Source of the DNA: Craterostigma plantagineum | Taxonomy: Eukaryota > Streptophyta > Magnoliopsida > Lamiales > Linderniaceae | Reading direction: 5' to 3' | NCBI GenBank assembly: GCA_027422505.1 | Contig: JAPQWV010000028.1 | Location: forward strand, 4,306,001 to 4,370,000 | Length of the DNA: 64,000 nt | In this document: in pieces, positions 56,681 to 64,000 of the stretch | Layout of the letters: every line of letters starts with the position of its first letter | Numbering within the stretch: position 1 is the stretch's first letter | Made by a program: the position numbers and the translations under genes | Notes under the pieces: model-generated | What the model was told of the DNA's origin: nothing | The model's input: only the letters and a program-made list of their open reading frames with translations | The model's database searches: none

Positions 56681-59600
56681 TACAGATGGGATCGTGGAAC
56701 GTCCGTGGTCTTAATAGACAAGACCACAGAAGGGCGGTGGGGGAGTGGGTAAGGCAGGCTGGTTTGCGACTTCTTCTTGAGATGCGTGATGCTGTAGCAA
56801 ATGCGGCTCGGATTTCAGAGGGTCGTCGGCCAAACTGGAAGTGGTTTTTCGACTATGAGGACGGCCTAGGCACCCGTCTATGGGTGGGTTGGGACCCGTC
56901 TTGGCTTCGGGTTACTATTATTGCGAAGTCCACCAAGGCGATTCACTGTCAAGTGGAGCTGATTAGTTCGGGTTAGATTGTGTTTATCTCATTTGTTTAT
57001 GGGAATTCTAGGCGAGAGGATCGTCGCTCTCTTTGGGATGATCTGATACTTTTTTCTGCATTACGCGTTGATTATGCATGGCTGGTGGCTGGGGATTTCA
57101 ATGCCATTTTGCATGCAGACGAGGGCCGGGGAGGGGCGCCAAACGCTCTTGATATGGCAGAGTTTCACAACTGTTTAGTCCAGGCGGATCTTTCATCTCT
57201 TCCAACTACGGGCCAGGAGTATACGTGGTATAATCAGCAGCGGGCACTGGCGGGTATCTGGCGCAGATCGGACCGTATGGTTGAAATCCTCAATGGTTCG
57301 TTAGGTGCCCAGATGTGTATTATAGATGTGGCTCCCAGCCACGTCTGATCATTTGCCACTTACGTTAGGTGCTGTGGATACTCAGCTGCGAGGATGGAGT
57401 TTTCGCTTCGAGAACTTTCTCACCAAGGAGCCGGGTTTCCTGGGGCAGGTCTGTTGGGTCTGGGAGGCGTCCGTGGAGGGGTACCCCATGTATGTGATGA
57501 TGAGTAGGCTGAAGCAGCTTAGGCCTATTTTCAAGCATATGCGTCGGGTTAAGGGGGATCTCGCGGCTAATGTTGCGGAGGCCATGCGTTTCTTGGGTAT
57601 TTGCCCAAGACTTTGTCACGAGATATCCATTGGAGGTCTTATTCCATGACCTTGAGCGCCATTGTCGCTTCCTATATGCACGCACTGTGGAAGTCGAGCA
57701 CACGGCCTTGTCGCAACGGGCCAAGTTGGCATGGCTTAAGGATGGGGATCAATGCTCGTCCTACTTCTTCAGGAAGGTAGCTTTACGTCGAGCAACCAAC
57801 CATATTTTATCTCTCGAAACGGCGAGTGGGGTTTTACTTGATACACCGGATGCGGTGGAGGGAGAGATGTTGGGTTTCTACCAAGGCCTACTAGGCCATT
57901 CGGCTAGGCCTGCCCTTGTAACACGGGCCGAGGTGCAGGGATTCATTAAGCGCACGCTTTCCCCAGCGGCGGCTGTAGATATGATCCGGCCCGTTGATCC
58001 GCATGAGGTACGCCAAGCGCTCTTCTCTATGAGGGATGAGAAGGCGCCTGGTTCGGATGGCTATACCGCTGCCTTCTTCAAGGCAGCGTGGGAGGTGGTG
58101 GGGACTGAGCTTATTACCGCGGTGCAGGACTTTTTCGTGACTGGACGATTATTGAAAGGGGCTGAATAGTACTCATCTTACATTGATCCCCAAGTGTCAG
58201 TCTCCAAGGCGTCCAACGGACTTTCGGCCGATCTCTTGCTGCAATGTCCTCTACAAAGTCATTTCGAAGATTTTGGCGAATAGGCTGAAGACATCGTTGG
58301 GCGCTCTGGTCCATATATCACAAACGGCGTTCATTCCTGGGAGGAGGATCAGCGATAATATTCTTATGGCACAGGAACTATGTTTGGGATATACGAGCAA
58401 GGGCCGGCCGCCTAGAGCTATGCTTAAGGTGGACCTCGCCAAGGCCTATGATAAGGTCGAATGGAGCTTCCTACTTGCCACGCATCAGGCAATGGGTTTT
58501 CACCCAACCTATATCGAGTGGATCCGGTGCTGCTTGACAACGCCGACCTTCTCCATTAACGTTAATGGCCGATCGGTGGGATTCTTCGCGGGCAAGCGGG
58601 GATTACGACAGGGCGACCCTATTTCGCCATACCTTTTTACGCTTGTTATGGAGGTTCTTCATGGCATAGTTGAGGAGCGGATTCTGCCACGATTCCGATA
58701 CCACTGGAGATATGAGGCTAACCTGTTGTCGATGCTGGTTTTCGCGGATGATCTTCTCCTTTTCTGTCACGCCGATATTGTTTCAGTGGGTGTCCTGAAG
58801 AACGCATTGATGGCGTTCTCGACCCTATCAGGCTTGCACCCAAATCCCGACAAAGCGAGTTGTATCTATCAAAACGTGCGGAGGGTCTAAAGGCACAGTT
58901 GCAGGGCATTTTGGGTTTTCGGTTGGGCCAGTTACCTGTCCGCTAGTTGGGGGGTACCACTGATTGCCTCACGTCTTACGATTGGGGATTGCGGTCCGCT
59001 TTTACAGCGTGTTAACATACAGCTAGGATCATGGCTGAATCAGTCCTTGTCATATGCGGGGAGGGTCCAACTGATTAAGTCTGTACTTCAAGCATTGCAT
59101 GTATATTGGTCGGGGGGTGTTTCTATTGCCTAAGGGCATAGTCCGTGCGTTGGAATCTCGATTTAGGCAGTTCTTATGGGGAGGGTCCTCGGCTGAGGTC
59201 GCGTGGGAGGATATTTGTCTACCACCATGCGAGGGGGGTTTGGGACTTCGCTCCATAGCTACTGACAACAGGGCGCTACTTGTGCAACTTCTATGGAGGG
59301 AGATTAGCAGAACGTCAGACTCTGTCTGGGTGGATTGGCTATACAGTACACGCCTGCAGGCTAGATCGATTTGGGCCGTCCCTGTTTCAGCCAATACGTC
59401 ATGGAGTTGGAGGAACCTTGTGCAGCTAAGGTCGATCATTCTCCCACTTGTCTCTTTTAGGATTGGCGATAGTTCTACTATTTCATTGTGGGAGGACCCA
59501 TGGCTACAGGGAGTGCCACTACTGGACCGCTACCCGCGAGGCCCGATAGCAATGGGGCTTCCGGCGGGGACCCGGTTGAGTACAGTCATCGACGCTCGTG

Positions 59601-60280
59601 GATGGAATTGGCCAGGACGGACTACGACTGAATACATTGACTTTAGTTGCCTTCTCCCCTCAGTTGATCCGACCATGCAAGATAGGATACTATGGAAGGG
59701 GGCGACTGATGGTTGTGCCACCACTCGCATGATTAGGGAGGCACTCCGCTTTCGGCGGCAGCCTGTACCATGGGCGGTCCTTTTTGGGGGACCCCCAAAG
59801 GTTCCTAGGCATGAGATTATTCTTTGGATGAGTATACGCAATCGCTTGTCTACGAGGGATAAGCCGTGGGTGGCCCAGCGAGCGGGCACCCCTGCCTGTG
59901 TCCTATGTGACGTGCTCCGCTACGAGACGGCTCAGCACCTATTCTTCAATTGTCGGTTTTCTCGTCAGTGTCTTCGACTGCTGAGGCGCCGTATTCGTTG
60001 GTCTTGGCTTTATAGGGATTGGGCCCAGGGCATTATGTGGGCTTCGAGGAAATGGAGAGGACACCATCTTATTGCGGCGGCATCCCGTCATGTTTTGGCA
60101 TCCTTAGTTTATCATATTTGGCAGGCACGCAACAGGCGCTGGAAGGAAGGGATCATCACGACTCCTGACAGGCTGGTGGCTACGGTGCTTGATATGGCGT
60201 GCATGCGACTCAGTGGGACATCTGCTAGGTTCGAGCTCCAAAGGGCAGCCATTCGGCGCATCTGGCGTGTAGCTTGGTAG
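56677..60280 (+). pseudogene. LINE-3 ORF2 (endonuclease, RT, zf-RVT), broken
   Basis: Endonuclease: GSWNVRGLNRQDHRRAV, GLIETRV region deleted, VAGDFNAIL (about 57085-57110), with a stop at 56974-56976 and a shift at about 57330 before LPATSDHLPLTL. RT: 57570-58169 (LAWLKDGDQCSSYFFRKVAL, DEKAPGSDGYTAAFF), a stop at 58167, then 58183-58890 (FRPISCCNVLYKVISKILA, LKVDLAKAYDKVEW, LRQGDPISPYLFTLV, catalytic FADDLLLFCHA). More breaks occur near 58890-59110. 59099-60280 gives the rest, with zf-RVT (CVLCDVLRYETAQHLFFNC) and the end RRIWRVAW. All domains are present in order but the frame is lost at least six times. Confidence 0.9.
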
Positions 60281-60325
60281 GCTCGCTATGACTGGTTTTT
60301 ATTTGGTTTGTTGGTTTGTATTGGG

Positions 60326-60343
60326 CCAGTAGTCTGTTACTGG
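60326..60343 (+). promoter_or_regulatory. 3'-UTR hairpin of LINE-3
   Basis: CCAGTA, loop GTCTGT, TACTGG. It is at the same position relative to the ORF2 stop and poly(A) as in LINE-2. Confidence 0.8.
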
Positions 60344-60423
60344 TTGCTTGTGAGGGCTGATCCTTACCCATCTTGTACATCCACCTATTTATATATACAC
60401 ACACGGAATTATTCCAAAAAAGA

Positions 60424-60439
60424 AAGTCTACAACAATTC
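60424..60439. repeat. Target-site duplication of LINE-3 (right)
   Basis: AAGTCTACAACAATTC directly after the A-rich tail. It differs by one base from the left copy. Confidence 0.9.
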
Positions 60440-61884
60440 CTTGTATCACAGGACAGTTTCGTACTACTTGACTGGTTCTAATTGGGTTTCCATTCGGGAC
60501 AGTCACATTAAACTCGCACTCAGACCTACTGGGTGTAACCCCAAGTCTCATCACATACTTAATGGATGCAAATGAGTGCGTGGCTCCTGAGTCTAATAGT
60601 ATCCACGTGGGAGTTTGGTGGATAGATAGGATACCTGTCACCACGGACCGGTTTTCTTCTGCTTCCTCCGAGGTGATTGTGTACACTCTAGCTGGCATGG
60701 CCGTTGGTCTTGTCTGATTTCCTGCTTAGCCTCCAGATGTACTCTCCGGGCATAACCTGGCGAAGTGCCCCGGCTTCCCACATCGAAACAGTTGTTGGTA
60801 TGGGCGTAGCAGTTGCCCAAGTGTCGTTTCCCGCACTTCGGGCAGTTCGGGTTAACGCTGGAAATCTTCCTTGATTCGGGTTCGGCGGTCGGTTTGGTAT
60901 CCCCTGTGGATGTTGTGGCGGCATGTTTTGAAAGTTCTGCTTTCCACCTTTTGGCACGAACTGACGCTTCTAACTTCCCACACTCCACTATGATCCTTGT
61001 GCCTATGTAAACTTCCATTTCGCTTTCTGAGCTCAAACGATCCTGGCCTCGGCCTGTTCCGCTACTATTGCCCTTTCCTCCACTTGCGCATAGGTGGCTC
61101 CTTGAAGTCCAGCCATACTTACGTCTCGATAGAGTTCAGGCTTCAGGCCTTCAAGGAAATGCTCAATCTTGAGAGCGTCCGTGCTCACCAAATGAGCTGC
61201 GAACCTCGACAGCTGCTCAAATTTCCTGTGTACTCAGCAACCGCCATCGCTCCCTGCCTAAGGTTGATGAACTCGTTCATACGTTGGGCTCTCACTGGGG
61301 CAGTGAGATACTTGCCCCTGAACAGTTCCTTAAATCTGTCCCAGCTCATCGTTGCAGGGTTCTCGATCACCATGATAGTGTCCCACCAGTGCCCTGCGCT
61401 TCCCCTCAGCAAGAACGCGGCACAGAGGGCCTTCTCCGCTTCCGGGACTCGACTATACACGAACATACTTTCCAGAGTCCTTAACCAGTCTTCAGCTGTT
61501 GTTGAATCCCCTGTATCTTCAAAGGTCGGCGGATTCAGCCTGCGAAATCGTTCACCCACTATTTCTGTCCTTTCAGCCTGAGTAGGTAGTGTTGTTTTGC
61601 TGAATTAGCTGTTGGATCTGACCAGACTGCTGGCTAACTAATTTTGTGAGCTGGAAGATTATTGAGTCTCGGTTATCGGTGGGGGCTGCATTCTCTTTAT
61701 TCTGGTCACCCCCACTACTTTCTCATCTAGTTTTAACCATTTTTCCTGTTCTACCCTGACAGTTCCTATAGCCAATAAATTCATGCAACACAAAAATTCA
61801 TGATAACATAAAAACTTACGGGCAATGCTGCTTCAACGCTTTTGGGTGTGTGTACATGGATAGTCTACAGAACCTGTGATCGAA
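60440..61884 (-). pseudogene. gag: Gypsy gag and N-terminal protease (partner of 51487-54629)
   Basis: On the minus strand: gag core 61559-61185 (WLRTLESMFVYSRVPEAEKA, WDRFKELFRGKYL, QRMNEFINLRQGAMAVAEY). Then broken frames to 61036-60638 (CPKCGKRHLGNC, and a degenerate knuckle in which the second Cys context is lost). Protease follows in 60698-60440 with the active site LLDSGATHSFASIKYVM. The protein sequence then stops at the LINE-3 insertion and resumes at 54629. The gag core is of the same type as that at 1-783. A leader of about 300 bp (61560-61884) separates it from the primer site. Confidence 0.88.
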
Positions 61885-61896
61885 GCTCTAGTACCA
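61885..61896 (-). promoter_or_regulatory. Primer-binding site (degenerate tRNA-Met type)
   Basis: On the minus strand TGGTACTAGAGC; it differs at two positions from TGGTATCAGAGC and lies 3 nt from the LTR end ...CCTAACA (61900). Confidence 0.7.
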
Positions 61897-61899
61897 CTA

Positions 61900-62115
61900 T
61901 GTTAGGACCCGTGCCCTCGCTACCTATTCTAACGTTGTCCTATGTGCCTAACCATGTAATAACTTAAAAAGAATGCGGAAATGCGTATGAAAATTTTCCA
62001 TTTATGCAATGGAAGTCGTTTCTTTACATGACAAAAGAATTACATAAATTCCTAATTCTTACAACCCGAAAGGCTACTCTGATCAAATCCCAAATCTCTC
62101 CAAAAGCTACTCGTT
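61900..62115 (-). repeat. Truncated 5' LTR of the minus-strand gypsy element
   Basis: It starts TGTTAGGACCCGTGCC on the given strand. Only about 200 bp remain before Sirevirus-type sequence of the opposite orientation. The exact junction is not visible and is placed between about 62080 and 62120. Confidence 0.55.
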
Positions 62116-62296
62116 CGAAATCAGAAAGAAAACGGATCAAGAGAGCGACGACGAGCAGGGAACCATAGCTGATTTGAGACAGAGTATCAAAGGCATCAAG
62201 GATGATAACAGGAAGAAGTTCGATGAGATCTCACGGCACTTTAAAATGGTTAAAAAGTTTATGAAGGAGAGCTCCACGGCTCTGAAGAATCACTGA
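62116..62296 (+). CDS. Short 3' end of an ORF in the Sirevirus-like element
   Basis: An open frame without its own start runs to TGA at 62294-62296: about 60 residues, highly charged, with QGTIADLRQSIKGIKDDN and MVKKFMKESSTALKNH. Its position, before a long untranslated stretch, multiple polypurine tracts and an LTR, fits the end of the extra ORF that some Sireviruses carry after pol, or the end of a replaced coding region. I do not recognise the family. Confidence 0.4.
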
Positions 62297-63033
62297 ATCC
62301 TCATATGCCTCATCTGATAGTGATTCCAGCCCTTAGAACTTCGATCCCCAGTGATCTCCTAGCTCTCGTATGCATAGTTCCCTTCTGCGCTTAGTACTAA
62401 GTTATTTTGCTGGTTTTTGGGTTGGTAGGTTGTGGTAAGTTGCACGTTTTTGGTAAGTTAGTGGTGATTTGTCATGACTGCGGCTGTACCCCTTGACCTC
62501 ATTTTTTATTAATTACCGTTTCCAAAAGTGGTGTTTTGGATCCCTCATTAATTAGTGTCGGGTTGTTCACTTTTTTGGCCTTAGTTATCTTGGAATGCGA
62601 TTAATACTATCGGCTTGCTTTTATATGCTTATGTCTTAATCCCTCTGTGCTTGAGTTTGTAATTTGTTAAGGATTAAGGAATTCCGCACATAGGCAGGGG
62701 GAGCAAACTGATATGGTGTGATAATTTGCGACATTCCATGGTAACTTGAGACATTCCATATGATATGATCGGTAAACTCGAGACATTCCGTGGTAACTTG
62801 AGATGTTCCATATGATATAACCTGGTAATTGCTAAATCTTTGTAACTGTGCTTTACATAGGTTTATTAGCAATTAGACAGGGGGAGCATGCTATGAAATT
62901 TGATAAATTTATTTGCTCTGATCATATGTCACATGCTTTGATACTTAAACATGCTATGTGCGTAAATGGCTTCATCTCGAGTGTACTCATAAAATAGGCA
63001 TTAATTACTTGTCATCATCAAAAAGGGGGAGAT
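62297..63033 (+). other. 3' untranslated region of a Sirevirus-like copia, with multiple polypurine tracts
   Basis: No coding sequence. It holds two upstream purine tracts, CAGGGGGAGCA, at 62695-62705 and 62878-62888, and the main tract AAAAAGGGGGAGAT at about 63020-63033 next to the LTR. Between them, GAGACATTCC-containing strings repeat (about 62727-62815). Multiple tracts of this kind are a known Sirevirus trait. Confidence 0.75.
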
Positions 63034-64000
63034 TGTAGACCTTTTTGGTCCAAATGTTTATGAGAGTTTTGATTATTCTAAGTAATTATGTATTATGGGG
63101 GGTACAATTTAGAAAACTCGATATGCATGTTATATGATGTTTAAGTATGTGAAAATGTTCGATTAAACGCTTAAACGTGATTAAAATGTTAGGAAAATCG
63201 AATTTGAGTGATCTTGTGCTTAACTGGAATATTTATGTGATCACCTGGTTATGAACGTTTTCGTATGAATGAAATCTCATTGCGTGCTGTATATGGAAAA
63301 TATATGAACTGTCTGCGAGAATAAGTTATTTTAGGAAAGAATATCAATGTGATCACCCGGATAGAAATGACTATGCTATATATGGAAAAGATATTCTGAT
63401 TGAATGCATACATGTGATTGATTTATTTTAGGAAAGAATATCAATGATATATATCCGTTTGAGTGATATTTTGTTTGACTCTTGAATCAGTGAATCAATG
63501 ATCTATATTTCCTTATGCGAATTGGAATTAATATATTATGGAATGTGATTCATTGATTGGGCTTATATATGGTAATGGGTCTATATATGGAATATGCTGA
63601 CTGACGGATGGAATTAAACTGGAATGAAAATAAATCTGTGGTATTTATGGTAAGTGATCATGTTTGACCGTTGAGCTTACTTGGTTTATTCTTGGCATGA
63701 TTCTTTGAGTTAATGCACGTGATTATTGAGCTTTCTCTTGCATATTCTGTGCTTAACTTTCCTTGTGAAGTGAAGAAGCTATTGGTGGTCTATATAGAAG
63801 AAAACACTTCACGTTGATGGGGACACAACGAACACACAAGCTGTCGAATTCCTTAAGAGTTATTGAGCGTTAATTTGCGATTCATTCGTAGTTTGTGTTG
63901 AGCTTTCATTTGCGAATTCTGTACCTTTGAGCGATCTTTAGCCACACCGTACCCTAAACCCTTGTCGTCGGACGTGTTGTGTCCATGGTTGGAGTCTTTC
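63034..64000 (+). repeat. 3' LTR of the Sirevirus-like copia (incomplete, leaves the window)
   Basis: It starts TGTAGACC directly after the polypurine tract. It contains many TATATGGAA-like strings (63290-63600) and a candidate TATA box CTATATAGA at about 63790, which would place transcription start near 63820. No end is reached by 64000. Confidence 0.75.

Larger units (their letters stand above)
54630..60423 (+). mobile_element. LINE-3: full-length L1-type LINE (about 5.8 kb) inside gypsy pol
   Basis: It runs from a 5' UTR (54630 to about 54860) through ORF1 and ORF2 to a 3' UTR with a hairpin, a TATATA/CACACA tract and a short A run at about 60416-60423. It is flanked by a 16-bp target duplication and splits the protease of the minus-strand gypsy element. 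It is the same family as LINE-2 and LINE-4. Both ORFs carry frame breaks and stops, so it is an old, inactive copy, in keeping with the mismatch in its duplication. Confidence 0.92.

Noticed and set aside
62116..62296. Charged open frame as a possible host gene exon
   Set aside because: Its place just before the 3' UTR, polypurine tracts and LTR of a copia element makes an element ORF the simpler reading. No splice context is evident.
1..64000. A new multi-gene biological system (defence, biosynthesis, signalling)
   Set aside because: All recognised coding sequence belongs to known retrotransposon families and almost all of it is broken. Nothing suggests cooperating host genes.

Overview
This window looks like a transposon graveyard from a plant nuclear genome, probably repeat-rich heterochromatin. 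I see no intact host gene, rRNA, tRNA or CRISPR array. Nearly all recognisable sequence is LTR retrotransposon (Ty3/gypsy chromovirus of Tekay/Del type; Ty1/copia, partly Sirevirus-like) or L1-type LINE (ORF1 with DUF4283 and a zinc knuckle; ORF2 with endonuclease, reverse transcriptase and zf-RVT). Long gypsy LTRs of 2.5-4 kb, tRNA-Met primer sites, DUF4283/zf-RVT LINEs and Sirevirus-like polypurine tracts point to a flowering plant. I cannot name the species.

Layout. 1-5314: the 3' part of a non-autonomous gypsy element (gag remnant, no pol, 4-kb LTR rich in tandem repeats). 5315-6646: unassigned. 6647-7527: copia RT/RNase H scrap (-). 7528-11700: LINE-1 (-), almost intact ORF2. 11701-17656: LINE-2 (+), head to head with LINE-1. 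17657-18846: gypsy LTR piece (-). 18847-30296: a 1.93-kb copia int-RT segment present as two inverted arms around a 36-nt centre. Its left arm is split by a 7544-bp LTR element (20314-27857) with a 5-bp target duplication CTTTC. 28369-35460: the rest of that copia element (-). 35466-39936: a decayed Sirevirus-like copia (+). 39990-40808: LINE-5 tail (-). 40809-45645: gypsy pol plus 3' LTR (+).

45646-47622: a deleted LTR element (-) with its primer site. 47625-49798: two LTR ends of opposite polarity abutting. 50156-51407: LINE-4 (+), 5' truncated. 51408 to about 62115: a gypsy element (-) whose protease gene is split by LINE-3 (54630-60423, 16-bp target duplication). About 62116-64000: the 3' end of a Sirevirus-like copia (+), its LTR running out of the window.

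The genes do not work together as a system; the story is one of nested insertion, internal deletion and inversion. I found no new defence, metabolic or regulatory system. The most interesting signals are structural: a hairpin just upstream of the polypurine tract that recurs in four gypsy elements with a paired base change; a second hairpin at the LTR tip with covarying bases; two fold-back inversions of very different scale; an ORF1-stop/ORF2-start overlap in all three LINEs that keep this junction; and a 3'-UTR hairpin shared by three LINEs.
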